Origin: Hyperoodon ampullatus
Lineage: Eukaryota > Chordata > Mammalia > Artiodactyla > Ziphiidae
Assembly (NCBI GenBank): GCA_949752795.1
Contig: OX457056.1
Coordinates: forward strand, 90,046,942-90,110,941
Direction: 5' to 3'
Length of the DNA stretch: 64,000 bases
A program made the position numbers and the translations under genes. Position 1 is the first letter of the stretch, and every line of letters begins with the position of its first letter. The notes beneath the pieces were generated by a model that searched no databases, was not told the DNA's origin, and saw nothing but the letters and a program-made list of their open reading frames with translations. Positions 11,842 through 24,470 of this stretch are shown one piece after another.

Positions 11842-12802
11842 CTACAAAATCTTTGAAAACTAAACTGATGTTGGAACAGAAGCCCACAGAAGGTATAATG
11901 GGAATTATTACCTAAATCCAAATGGGTCAACTGACTATGAAACAAAAAAACACAAACAAAAATCAACACTCTCCAGAGAATTTTAACAGAGCCCAGAATC
12001 TCATAATACTGTATATTCAAAATGCCGAGTTTGTAATCCCAAATTAGTTGACAAACTAAAAAGCAGGACATTCTCTGTACCCTCAGGTGAAAATATAAAC
12101 ACCAACCCTGAGATGATGCAGATGTCGGAATTACTTAACAAAGCCTTTAAAGCAGCTATTATACACATGCTCCATGAAGTAATGGTCAACTGGTTTGAAA
12201 AGAGTAGAAGGACAGAAGTTCTCAGTAAAGAAATAGCAGCTACAGTAGAAATTTTAGAACTAAAAAATACAATAAGTTTTTTTAAGAGCCACGGAATGGC
12301 AGAATGGAGATGACAGTGGAAGAGTCAGTGAACTTGAATACAGATTAACAGAAATTATCCAACCTGAATGAGAGAGAAGAAAGATTGAAAAAAACAATGA
12401 ACATAAATTCAGGGACCTGTTGGGTACTATAAAAAGATCTAACACTGACGTCATTAAAATCCAAGAAGCAAAAGAGAAACATTTGTACAGAAAAGAAAAC
12501 TGAAAAATAAATTACTAAAGCTTCCTAAATCTAGTGAAAGATGTAAATTTAGGCTTCAGAAGCTCAGAAGGCCCAAATAGAATAAACTCAAGGGAAATAA
12601 TACCTAGGCACAAAATAATAAACGAAGCGGGGTTTATCCTGGGAAGCAAGGGTATTTCAACATCCAAAAAATAATAATGTAATCACCTTGTTAACAAACT
12701 AAAGAAAAACCACATGATCAAAATAATAAACTCAGAAAAGGCATTTGATAAAATTCAACGTCTTTCACGATAAAAACTCTCAGGTAACCAAGAATAGAGT
12801 TT

Positions 12803-13002
12803 AAGGGCCCACCTGATTATGTCAGCTCTACCATGGATACTCTACCTTTCTTAAAGTCAACTGTGACATATAACCTAATCATAGAAGTGACTATCCCATC
12901 ATATTCACAGTTCATACCCACATTCAAAGGTAGGGAGACTATACAAGTGTAGTGAGTACACATGGTATTGGAGACTATCTTATAATTCTGTCTACCATAA
13001 CA
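12803..13002 (-). mobile_element. MLT1-like LTR fragment, antisense, inside old L1
   Basis: 'AAGGGCCCACCTGATTATGTC', 'CATCATATTCACAGTTCATACC' and an end whose reverse complement starts TGTTATGGTAGACAGAATTA follow an MLT1-type LTR. L1 coding remnants resume on both sides. No clear 5-bp duplication. Confidence 0.65.
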
Positions 13003-14333
13003 AGCAATGAACAATAGGAAACCAATATTCTAAAAACAATACCTTTTACGATAGCTCTAAAAGTATCCAACAAAATATGTGCAAGTTCTATATAATGAAA
13101 ATGTTTAAAAGAGAATCAAGGAAGACCTAATAAATGGAGAGATAAAGCAAGTTCATGGTTTGAAAGATTCAATATGATTAAGCTATCAAATTGACATCTT
13201 CCTAAATTGATCTATAGCTTTAATACAATTCCAATCAAATCACTGCAGGATTTTTTTTGACAAGCTGATTCTTCAATTTATATAGAAAGACAAAGCACTA
13301 GAACTGAAAAATAAATCTTGAGCAAGAACACAGTTGAAAAATTCACACCACGAAGACGTTAAGACTTATTATAAAACTATAATAGTCAAGACAGCATGGT
13401 TTTAGGTAAAGAATAGACACAGATGAATAGAACAGAATAAAGAGTCCAGAAAAAGACCCACATGAATATGGTCAATTAACTTGACAAAGTCCAAAAGCAA
13501 TTTAATGGGGGAAAGGATACTCTTTTCAATAAATACTCCTAGAAAAATTGGATATCGATTTGCAAAAAGAAAACACCACTTGACCTGTACTTCATACTTT
13601 ATGCAAAAATTTAACCCACCATAGTTCATAATAAAATGAAAAGTATAAAAGTTTCAGGAGAAACTATAGCAGAAAATCTCGTTCACATAAGTAAGGCAAA
13701 GAGTTCTTATATTATACAAAAGCATGTAACATACAAAAAAGATTGATAAATTAGACTTCATTGAAATAAAAATGTTTGCTCAGTGAAAGACAACATGAAG
13801 CGAATGAAAAGACAGGTATAGGCTGGGAGAAAATATTTCCAAATCACATAGTCAATAAAAGGCTTGCACCCATAATATATAAAGAACTCTCAAAACTCAA
13901 TAATAAGAAATACAACCCAAGAAAAAAATGAGCATAGGATATGAATGGACACTTCACTGAAGAAGACATACCAATGGAAAATAAGTATATTAAAAGGTAT
14001 GCATTCACTAGTCAGTAAAGAAATACAAATTAAAACCACAGTGAGATAACTCTACATACATATTAGAATGGCTAACACAAAATAACAATAAAAATCAACC
14101 TGACAATACCAAGCACTGGTGAGATTGTAGAGCAACTGGAATTCACATACATTGCTGATGAGAAAGCAAAATAATACAGCCACTCTGGAAAGCAGTTTGG
14201 AAATTCTTATAAAATAAAACACTTACCAATCTAGGTATTTTTCCTGGAGGAATCTGCTTACAAAAACTTTAGGCAAACGTTTGGCAATAATTTTCATAAT
14301 TACCAAAAAATTGGAAACAAAAAATGTCCTTTA

Positions 14334-14466
14334 GGCCCGGGGTGGGAACCTTTGAATGGAAGCAGCTAAGACAACAGGGACAACCCAGGGGCGCTGGATC
14401 CTGGGGTCCAGGCAGGGTGAGGTTTGGGAAAAACTTGCTTGAGCTTGGGGTCCAAGCATGGGTTAA
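14334..14466 (+). other. Unidentified GC-rich insert in old L1
   Basis: About 133 GC-rich bases (GGCCCGGGGTGGGAACC to GCATGGGTTAAAAA) interrupt the AT-rich L1 at the conserved 'AAATGTCCTT' site. The L1 sequence AATGTCCTT appears on both sides (about 14323-14331 and 14472-14480), and the insert ends in a short A-rich run. This looks like a retroinserted RNA fragment with a target duplication. I do not recognise the source. Confidence 0.6.
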
Positions 14467-16159
14467 AAATGAATGTCCTTCAATAAGTGAATGAATAATC
14501 ATACATTGAAATTAAATAGTAATAGTAAAAAAAATACTACTAACAGTGGATACATGTAACAACATGACTGAGTCTTAAAAGTATCACAATAAGTAAAAGA
14601 AGCTAGTCTGAAAAGATAACATGATTCTATTTATATGACATCCTGGAAAAGCATGACTGAAGGTCTGGAGATCACTGGTTTCCAGGGGTTTGGGGTGGAA
14701 ATGTGGGTTTGACCACAAAGGACAACACGAGTACATATTTTGGCTAATAGAACTATTCTGTATCCTGATTGTGTTGGTGGTTACATGAATCTATGCATGT
14801 GTTAAAACTCACAGAACTGTACACAAGAAAAAAGTGTATAAATTAAGAAGTAAAAAAAAAAAAAAGTAAGATTCTTATCACAGGAACATATATTAACACA
14901 CTAATATAAACTAAAAAATAAAATCAGCTTATTTATGTCAGAAAGTCACTCTAATTTGGCCAATTAGTTTGACATTAAAGATTGACTTTACCAATTAGGT
15001 AAATTCTATATAAACTGAATGAACCAAATTAACAGCTTCAAAGCTTTGATGCATATATGTAAAACATATGATAGCATGAAAAGCTTTTCATCAAAATTAC
15101 TGTATTAGCAAAAATTAATTGAAATTAACAATATTTCAGTTTCCCAATTCTTTCTCAGTATACAGGGGTAAACAAAGTAACTCTAAGTGAAAGAGTAATA
15201 AATAGACATTTGATAAATTTGGTAAAATTCTCAAAAATTTAGACCATGAAGACTCTAATGACTGGATGATAAGTTCATGTGCAAGTAAGGTGCTTTCCAA
15301 CTCTGTGCTTTCAAAAATGGAAGGAGAATCTAATCAAGTTGTCATCTAATCATTAAAAATAATTTTAATGATAGATTATTACTATACGACTTTTGACATT
15401 AAACTGGAAAGTTGTTCAAATAATTGTAGGCCATTATTATGGCAAACTCCTTTTATTCCCATGTACTTGATTATGTGAATAAGTTTTCAAGGCACTACAA
15501 TCTAGAAGACAAAAAAAAAAAAAAAGAATTGAACTGATGCCAGACCCTGTTCCATTCTACACAAACCAGTTGTAAAAGAAATCATCCCATTAACACATCA
15601 AGAGATGAATTTCCAACAAATGGCACATTTAAGTTTAGTAATTATGTATAAAACACATAATAGACTTAAGTCATAACTATAGTAAATTAATGAAAAATGC
15701 TAACATTCAGTCTCATGAGTGAGGGAAGTTTTTTATAAGTAGTAATTTCCATTTTTATACTGTTTTGTTCTAGGGTGATAAAAAATCATTATAAGCATTA
15801 AAAAGAGAACACACCAGAATGAATTTCTGTGAGAGAAAGGAAAGAGAAATAAAAGTTCAGGGAAAAAGAACTATGTAATATTTGTCCAGTGTTAAAACAA
15901 GGGCTTGTAAATTTTGAATGGTTGTGATGCCAAGTCACTATGGTATTTAAATTCCACTGGACACATTTAAAAGAGTAACGTAACAGCTTCATTTTAAAAT
16001 GTCAATTGGCTAGGCCATGGAGCTGAGGTGTCCGGAGTACCCATTTTGCTGGAGGAACTCTGGTTTGAAGGGCCAGCCAGGTGCAAGGCCTCTGTGAGCA
16101 GCATCCTGTCAGCAAGTGAAACTAGAGGAAGCACAAAGAAGAGAGGGGAAAAAAAGAGG

Positions 16160-18310
16160 GGGAACTTCAAGACGGCAGAGGACTAAGACATAGAGATCAC
16201 CTCCCTCCTCACAAATACATCAGAAATACATCCACATGTGGAACAACTCCTACAGAACACCTACTGAACGCTGGCAGAAGACCTCAGACTTCCCAAAAGC
16301 CTATAAACTCCCCACGTACCTGGGTAGGGCAAAAGAAAAAAGAAAAAACAGAGACAAAAGAATAGGGACGGGACCTACACCTCTGGGAGGGAGCTGTGAA
16401 GGAGGAAAGGTTTCCACACACTAGGAAGCCCCTTCGCGGGCGGAGACTGTGGGTGGCGGAGGGGGGAAGCTGCGGAGCCACAGAGGAGAGCACAGCAACA
16501 GGGGTGCGGAGGGCAAAGTGGAGAGATTCCCGCACGGAGGATCCCTGCCGACCAGCACTCACCAGCCCGAGAGGCTTGTCTGCTCACCCGGCGGGACGGG
16601 CGGGGGCAGGGAGCTGAGGCTCAGGACTCAGAAGTCAGATCCCAGGGAGAGGACTGGGGTTGGATGCATGAACACAGCCTGAAGGGGGCTAGTGCACCAC
16701 AGCTAGCTGGGAGGGAGTCCGGGAAAAAGTCTGAAGCTGCCTAAGAGGCAAGAGACCATTGTTTCAGGGTGCACGAGGAGAGGGGATTCAGAGCACCACC
16801 TAAACGAGCTCCAGAGATGGGCGCGAGCCACGGCTATCAGCGTGGACACCAGAGATGGGCATGAAATGCTATGGCTGCTACTGCAGCCACCAAAAAGCCT
16901 GTGTGCAAGCACAGGTCACTATCCACACCTCCCCTCCAAGGAGCCTGTGCAGCCCACCACTGCCAGGGTCCCGTGATCCAGGGACAACGTCCCCAGGAGA
17001 ACATATGGCACGCCTCAGGCTGTTGCAACGTCACACCGGCCTCTGCCACCGCACGCTCGCCCCGCATTCCGTACCCTCCCTCCTCACGGCCTAAGTGTGC
17101 CAGAGCCCCCCAATCAGCTGCTCCTTTAACCCCCTCCTGTCTGGGTGGGGAACAAAGGCCCTCAGGTGACCTACATGCAGAGGCAGGACCAAATCCAAAG
17201 CTGAACCCCAGGAGCTGTGTGAACAAAGAAATAAAGGGATATTTCTCCCAGCAGCCTCAGGAACAGCAGATTAAATCTCCACAATCAACTTGAATGGAAT
17301 ACCTGAATAGACAATTAATCATCCCAAAATTGAGGCAGTGGACTTTGGGAGCAACTGTAGACTTGGGGTTTGCTTTCTGCATCTAATTTCTCTCTGGTTT
17401 TATGTTTATCTTAGTTTAGTATTTAGAGCTTATTATAATTCGTAGATTTGTTTACTGATTTGGTTGCTCTCTTCCTTTTCTTTTATATATATATATATAT
17501 ACTTTTCCTTTTTCTCTTTTTGTGAGTGTGTATGTGTATGCTTCTTTGTGTGATTTTGCCTGTATAGCTTTGCTTTTACCATTTGTCCTAGGGTTCTGTC
17601 TATCCGGTTTTTTTGTTTGTTTGTTTGTTTTTACTATAGTCTTTAGCATTTGTTATCATTGGTGGATTTGTTTATTGGTTTGGTTGCTCTCTACTTCCTT
17701 TCTTTTTTAAATTTTTTATTACTTTTTTATTTTTAATAATTTTTTTATTTTAATAACTTTATTTTATTTTATTTTTTCTTTCTTTCTTTCTTTTTTCTCC
17801 CTTTGCTCCTGAGCTGTGTGGCTGATAGGGTCTTGGTGCTCCAGCTGGGTGTAGACCTGAGCCTCTTAGGTAGGAGAGCTGAGTTCAGATTATTGGACCA
17901 CCAGAGACCTCCCAGCCCCATGTAATATCAAATGGCAAAAGCTGTCCCAGAGATCTCCACCTCAACACTAAGACCCAGATCAACTAAATTACCAGCAAGC
18001 TACAGTGCTGGACATCCTATGCCAAACAACAAGGAAGACAGGATCACAACTCCACCATTAGCAGAGAGGCTGCCCAAAATCATAATAAGGGCACAGACAC
18101 CCCAAAACACACTGCCGGACACAGTCCTGCCCACCAAAAAGACAAGATCCAGCCTCATCCATCAGAACACAGGCACCAGTCCCTTCCACTAGGAAGCCGA
18201 CACAACCCACTGAACCAACCTTACCCACTGGGGGTAGACACCAAAAACAACAGGAACTACGAACCTGCAGCATGTGAAAAGGAGACCCCAAACACAGTAA
18301 GTTAAGCAAA
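16160..18310 (+). promoter_or_regulatory. L1 5' UTR with internal promoter region
   Basis: Begins near GGGGGAACTTCAAGACGGCA, the usual start of cetartiodactyl L1s from memory. It has a CpG-rich block at about 16430-16620, the likely pol II internal promoter, then an AT-rich part with simple repeats (TA at 17481-17501, TTTG at 17606-17630, TTTTA at 17755-17775) and a duplicated segment (17431-17483 and 17650-17706). Confidence 0.7.
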
Positions 18311-19197
18311 ATGAGAAGACAGAAAAATACACAGCAGAAGAAAGAGCAAGGTAAAAACCCACCAGACCAAACAAATGAAGAGGAAATAGGCAGTCTACCC
18401 GAAAAAGAATTCAGAGTAATGATAGTAAAGATGATCCAAAATCTTGGAAATAGAATGGAGAAAATACAAGAAACATTTAACAAGGACCTAGAAGAACTAA
18501 AGAGCAAACAAACAATGATGAACAACACAATAAATGAAATGAAAAATTCTCTAGAAGGAATCAATAGCAGAATAACTGAGGCAGAAGAACGGATAAGTGA
18601 CCTGGAAGATAAAATATTGGAAATAACTACCGCAGAGCAGAATACAGAAAAAGAATGAAAAGAATGAAAAGAACTGAGGATAGTCTCAGAGACCTCTGGA
18701 ACAACGTTAAATGCACCAACATTCGAATTATAGGGATGCCAGAAGAAGAAGATAAAAAGAAAGGGTCTGAGAAAATATCTGAAGAGATTATAATTGAAAA
18801 CTTCCCTAATATGGGAAAGGAAATAGTCAATCAAGTCCAGGAAGCACAGAGAGTCCCATACAGGATAAATCCAAGGAGAAACATGCCAAGATGCATATTA
18901 ATCAAACTATCAAAAATTACATACAAAAGCAGCAAGGGAAAAGCAACAAATAACATACAAGGGAATCCCCATAAGGTTAAGAGCTGAACTTTCAGCAGAA
19001 ACTCTGCAAACCAGAAGGGAGTGGCAGGACATATTTAAAGTAATGAAAGGGAAAAACCTACAACCAAGATTACTCGCGCAGGAAAGATCTCATTCAGATT
19101 TGACAGAGAAATTAAAACCTTTACAGACGCGCAAAAGCTAAAAGAATTCAGCACCACCAAACCAGCTATACAACAAATGCTAAAGGAACTTCTCTAG
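18311..19197 (+). pseudogene. L1 ORF1 (RNA-binding protein), frameshifted
   Basis: ORF1p coats L1 RNA as a trimer. The start is ATG at 18311 (MRRQKNTQQ), just after the usual L1 spacer. A Gln/Lys-rich N-terminus is followed by a coiled coil (about residues 40-105, with NRMEKIQETFNKDLEELK and ISDLEDK heptads), an RRM-like part (DSLRDLW, NIRIIGMPEEE) and a C-terminal domain (FPNMGKE, RVPYRINPRRN). The first frame ends at 18658 and the next runs 18655-18987, so there is a frameshift near 18650. A small deletion and another shift near 18925-18965 precede the C-terminal remnants, which end at TAG 19195-19197. The normal length is about 300 residues. Confidence 0.88.
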
Positions 19198-19255
19198 GCA
19201 GGAAACACAAGAGAAGGAAAAAACCTACAATAACAAACCCAAAACAATTGAGAAA

Positions 19256-22200
19256 ATGGTAATAGGAACGTACATATCGATAATTACCTTAAATGTAAAT
19301 GAATTAAATGCTCCAACCAAAAGACATAGACTGGCTGAATGGATACAAAAACAAGACCCGTATATATGCTGTCTACCAGAGACCCACTTCATACCTAGGG
19401 ACACATACAGACTGAAAGTGAGGGGATGGAAAAAGATATTCCACACAAATGGAAATCAAAAGAAAGCTGGAGTAGCAATTCTCATAACAGACAAAATAGA
19501 CTTTAAAATAAAGACTATTACAAGAGACAAAGAAGGACACTACATATGATCAAGGGATCAATCCAAGAAGATATAAGAGTTGTAAATATTTATGCACCCA
19601 ACATAGGAGCACTTCAATACATAAGGCAAATTCTAACAGCCATAAAAGGGGAAATCAACAGTAACACAATAATAGTAGGGGACTTTAACACCCCACTTTC
19701 ACCAATGGACAGATCATCCAAAATGAAAATGAACAAGGAAACACAAGCTTTAAATGACACATTAAACAGATGGACTTAATTGATATTTATAGGACATTCC
19801 ATTCAAAAACAACAGAATACACTTTCTTCTCAAGTGCTCATGGAACATTCTCCACCATACATGATATCTTGGGTTACAAATCAAGCCTTGGTAAATTTAA
19901 GAAAACTGAAATCGTATCTAGTATCTTTTCTGACCACAATGCTATGAGACTAGGTATCAATTACAGGGAAAAAAACTGTAAAAAATACAAACACATGGAG
20001 GCTAAACAATACTCTACTAAATAACCAAGAGATCACTGAAGAAATCAAAGAGGAAATCAAAAAACATCTAGAAACAAATAAAAATTAAAACACGATGACC
20101 CAAAACCTATGGGATGCAGCAAAAGCAGTTTTAACAGGGAAGTTCATGGCAATACAATCCTCCCTCAGGAAACAAGAAACATCTCAAATAAACAACCTAA
20201 ACTTACACCTAAAGCAATTAGAGAAAGTAAAAAAAAACCCCAAAATTAGCAGAAGGAAAGAAATCATAAAGATCACATCAGAACTAAATGAAAAAGAAAT
20301 GTAGGAAATGACAGCAAAGATCAATAAGACTAAAAGTTGGTTCTTTGAGAAGATAAACAAAATGATAAATCACTAGCCAGAGTCATCAAGAAAAAAAGGG
20401 AGAAGACTCAAATCACCAGCATTAAAAATGAAAAAGAAGTAACAACTGACACTGGAGAAATACAAAGAATCATGAGGGATTAGTGCAAGCAACTATATGC
20501 CAATGAAATGGACAACCTGGAAGAAATGGACAAATTCTTAGAAAAGCACAACCTTCCAAGACTGAACCAGGAAGAAACAGAAAATATGAACAGACCAATC
20601 ACAGTAATGAAATTGAAATTGTGATTAAAAGTCTTCCAAAAAACAAAAGCCCAGTACCAGATGGCTTCACAGGTGAATTCTACCAAACATATAGAGAAGA
20701 GCAAACACCTATCCTTCTCAAACTCTTCCAAAATATAGCAGAGGGAGGAACACTCCCAAACTCATTCTACGAAGCCACCATCACCCTGATACCAAAACCA
20801 AAAAAAGATGTCACAAAGAAAGAAAACTACAAGCCAATATCACTGATAAATGTAGATGCAAAAATCCTCAACAAAATTCTAGCAAACAGAATCCAACAGC
20901 ACATTAAAAGGATCATACACCATGATCAAGTGGGGTTTATCCCAGGAATGCAAGGATTCTTCAATACATGCAAATCAATCAATGTGATACACCATATTAA
21001 CAAATTGAAGGAGAAAAACCATATGATCATCTCAATAGATGCAGAAAAAGCTTTCGACAAAATGCAACACTCATTTATGATAAAAACTCTCCAGGAAGTA
21101 GGCATAGAGGGAACTTACCTCAACATAATAAAGGCCATATATGACAAACCCACAGCCAACCTGGTTCTCAATGGTGAAAAACTGAAACCATTTCCACTAA
21201 GATCAGGAACAAGATAAGGCTGCCCACTCTCACAACTATTATTCAACATAGTTTTGGAAGTTCTACCCACAGCAATCAGTGAAGAGAAAGAAATAAAAGG
21301 AATTGAAATCATAAGAGAAGAAGTAAAGCTGTCACTCTTTGCAGATGACATGATATATACATAGAGAATCCTAAAGATGCTACTAGAAAACTACTGGAGC
21401 TAACAATGAATCTGGTAAAGTAGCAGGATACAAAATTAATGCACAGAAATCTCTTGCATTCCTATATACTAATGGTGAAAAATCTGAGAGAGAAATTAAG
21501 GAAACACTCCCATTTACCACTGCAAGAAAAAGAATAAAATAACTAGGAATAAACCTACCTAAGGTGACAAAAGACCTGTATGCAGAAAACTATAAGACAC
21601 TGATGAAAGAAATTAAAGATGATACAAACAGATGGAGAGATATACCGTGTTCTTGGATTGAAAGAATCAACACTGTGAAACTGACTACTACCCAAAGCAA
21701 TCCACAGCTTCAATGAAATCTCTATCAAACTATCATTGGCATTTTTCACACAAATAGAACAAAAAATTTCACGATTTGTATGGAAACACAAAAGACCCCA
21801 AATAGCCAAAGCAATCTTGAGAAAGAAAAACGTAGCTGGAGGAATCAGACTCCCTGAATTCAGACTATACTACAAAGCTACAGTAATCAAGACAATATGG
21901 TACTGGCACAAAAACAGAAAGATATATCAATGGAACAGGATAGAAAGGCCAGGGATAAACCCACGCACATATGGTCACCTTATTTTTTATAAAGGAGGCA
22001 ATAATATACAATGGAGAAAAGACAGCCTCTTCAATAAGTGGTGCTGGGAAAACTGGACAGCTACATGTGAAAGAATGAAATTAGAACACTTCCTAATACC
22101 ATACACAAAAATAAACTCAAAATGGATTAAAGACCTAAATGTAAAGCCAGACACTATAAAACTCTTAGAGGAAAACATAGGCAGAACACTCTATAACATA

Positions 22201-23054
22201 AATCACAGTATGATCCTTTTTGATCCACCTCCTAGAGAAATGGAAATAAAAACAAAAATAAACACATGGGACCTAATGAAAGTTAAAGCCTTTTGCACAG
22301 CAAAGGAAACCATAAACAAGACAAGAGGACAACCCACAGAATGGGAGAAAATATTTGCAAATGAAACAACTGACAAAGGATTAATCTCCAAAATATACAA
22401 GCAGCTCATGCAGCTCAATATCAAAACAACAACCCAATCCAAAAATGGGAAGAAGACCTAAATAGACATTTCTCCAAAGAAGATATAAGAGTGCCAACAA
22501 ACACATGAAAGGGTACTCAACATCATTAATCATTAGAGAAATGAAAATCAAAACTACAATGAGGTATCACCTCATGCCAGTCAGAATGGCCATCATCAAA
22601 AAAATCTACAAACAATAAATGCTGGAGAGGGTGTGAAGAAAAGGAAACCCTCTTGCACTGTTGGTGGGAATGTAAATTGATACAGCCACTATGGAGAACA
22701 GAATGTAAGTTCCTTAAAAAACTAAAAATAGAACTACCATATGACCCAGCAATCCCACTATTGGGCATATACCCTGAGAAAACCATAATTCAAAAAGATT
22801 CATGTATCCCAATGTTCATTGCAGCACTATTTAAAATAGCCAGGACATAGAAGTAACTTAACTGTCCATCGCCAGATTAATGGATAAAGAAGATGTGGCA
22901 CGTATATACAATGGAATATTACTCAGCCATAAAAAGGAACGAAATTGAGTTATTTTTAGTGAGCAGGATGGACCTAGAGTCTGTCATACAGAGTGAAGTA
23001 AATCAGAAAGAGAAAAACAAATACCGTATTCTAACACATATATATGGAATCTAA
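19256..23054 (+). pseudogene. L1 ORF2 (endonuclease-reverse transcriptase), broken
   Basis: ORF2p nicks the target and reverse-transcribes L1 RNA. The endonuclease starts at 19256 (TLNVNELNAP, then PETHF), shifts frame near 19546, and continues with GDFNTP and FSDHNAMRL; the usual Ile-Asp-His at the fifth catalytic position reads Ile-His-Asp. The Z region and reverse transcriptase run from about 20600 to 21370, with [28 protein letters not shown] and the FADD catalytic motif at 21338-21349. Stops lie at 21215-21217 (a CAA-to-TAA type change before GCPLS) and just after FADD. A long C-terminal frame (21736-22461) and the Cys-rich end (HCWWEC, 22653 onward) follow, with the final stop at 23052-23054. 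Multiple lesions make it non-functional. Confidence 0.92.
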
Positions 23055-23423
23055 AAAAAAAATGGTCTGATGAACCTAGGGGCAGGACAGGAATAAAGAC
23101 GCAGACATAGAGAATGGACTTGAGGACATGGGGAGGGGGAAGGGTAAGCTGGGACGAAGTGAGAGAGTGGCATTGACATATATACACTACCAAATGTGAA
23201 ACAGATAGCTAGTGGGAAGCAGCTGCATCACATAGGGAGATCAGCTCAGTGCTTTGTGACCACCTAGAGGGGTGGGATAGAGAGGGTGGGAGGGAGATGC
23301 AAGAGGGAGGGTATATGGGGATATATGTATACATATAGCTGATTCACTCTGTTGTACAACAGCAGAAACTAACACAACATTGTAAAGCAACTATATGCCA
23401 ATAAAGATGTTAAAAAATAAAAT
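23055..23423 (+). other. L1 3' UTR
   Basis: A G-rich polypurine stretch (AGAGGGTGGGAGGGAGATGC, near 23280) with G-quadruplex potential is followed by CCAATAAAGATGTTAAAAAA (polyadenylation signal) and the A-rich end. The same 3' UTR is the part kept by most truncated copies in this window. Confidence 0.85.
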
Positions 23424-24354
23424 AAAATGTCGATTGTTATAATATTCTTTAGCTCGTGTTCTTTGTCAACTATTTACATTCATTATTTAAATTTTAAAAG
23501 ATATTAACTTATTGATAACATTGTGAGAGGGGTATATAACTTTTCAAAGTGCTTTTAGGGTTACACAAGCAAAAATATTTGGAAGACCATACCTCTAAAT
23601 ACTATGTTACACCGCTTCCTCAATAAGAATTTTGCTCATTTTGTTTAAATGTGCACAGGGTTTCAGACACAAAATAAACATATGGATTGAGCAGATGAAA
23701 ATGGAGATCGCAATTACTTCCCAATTGCTGAGCTCAATGGAATTTAAGTTATGAAGATCGTGATGCTATTTGGCACAATGTAGTCACAATTTCAGAAGAG
23801 ATTCAGACTTTGATGAGATAATTCTGAATCACGCATTAGTTTCAGTGGGTGGCCCAGAGTGTAGAGTTCAAACTCTAGGATATCTGAATTACCAGGAAAT
23901 TGCCACATCACTGTAGCTCAATTTCAAGGAGAACTAATTAAGCTTAAGGAGTTATGTCCACCAAAAGGACATAGGTAATATCCAATCTTGGGAATTTTTG
24001 GAGACAAATATGAAGCAGAACTAAGGTAATATTTTTATTATGTGAAAAAAAACCCAACCAGTGTATTTAGTGCCGCTTAATGTATGTTACCAAAAATAAA
24101 TATATCTACACCAGACTAGATGTGGTATGGTTTGCACAATTGGATTTCCAAATACTGATATTTGTCATCCCCACAGAAAGTGTATTGTTTTTTGTTTTTT
24201 TAAAAAGAAAGCGCATTTGAAAATTAAGTCAGATGGAAAATTCATTTTTTAAATTCCTGTTTTGTCAGTTTCTCTGATAAAAAATGGTCATGTCACCCTT
24301 TTTCGGCCCCACTTATTCCAGTACACCCTTGCTCAGAGCTGGGCTAAGTAAATA

Positions 24355-24470
24355 GGAGGTTCATTTTATGCCTGAGGAACTTAGACACTTCAGAAGGTGG
24401 CATAACCTATCTCACCTGGACGGCAGGGTCTGGCTCTAGTTCACAGTGCTCTTTCTTACTGTATCCAGGT
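24355..24470 (-). repeat. MIR SINE, antisense
   Basis: 'CATTTTATGCCTGAGGAACTT', 'GGCAGGGTCTGGCTCTAG' and 'CAGTGCTCTTTCTTACTGTA' match the MIR reverse-complement order. Confidence 0.55.

Larger units (their letters stand above)
11847..14869 (+). pseudogene. Old L1M/HAL1-like LINE, degenerate
   Basis: A heavily decayed L1 in sense order. An ORF1-like part (12113-12540, coiled-coil-type Lys/Glu-rich remnants) is followed by reverse-transcriptase remnants at 12630-12790 (GFI..SKG, then EKAFDKIQ), downstream ORF2 sequence (13003-14200), the 'CACTCTGGAAAGCAGTTTGG' motif near the ORF2 end, and a 3' UTR ending in a poly(A) at 14855-14868. All frames are broken by many stops and indels. It has received an MLT1-like LTR (12803-13002), a small GC-rich insert (14334-14466) and, at its edge, a CHR SINE. 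Confidence 0.8.
16009..23423 (+). mobile_element. Full-length cetartiodactyl L1 LINE, inactive
   Basis: A complete L1 of about 7.4 kb: GC/CpG-rich 5' UTR, ORF1, ORF2, G-rich 3' UTR and an A-rich end. Flanks aaaatgtcaattg (15996-16008) and aaaatgtcgattg (23424-23436) match at 12 of 13 bases, the target duplication. Stops and frameshifts in both ORFs make it non-autonomous. It lies antisense to CORIN, so its own poly(A) and splice signals face away from the host transcript. Confidence 0.93.

Noticed and set aside
11174..11887. 237-codon open frame on the minus strand
   Set aside because: It runs through the reverse complement of a CHR SINE, its poly(A) (a poly-Phe run) and LTR-like sequence; it is a by-product of these repeats.
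16837..17293. Overlapping open frames on both strands, GC-rich
   Set aside because: They fall in the L1 5' UTR, where GC-rich sequence lacks stops; no known protein is encoded.
18058..18834. 258-codon open frame on the minus strand
   Set aside because: It is the mirror of L1 ORF1; AT-rich sense sequence with few antisense stops produces hydrophobic nonsense.
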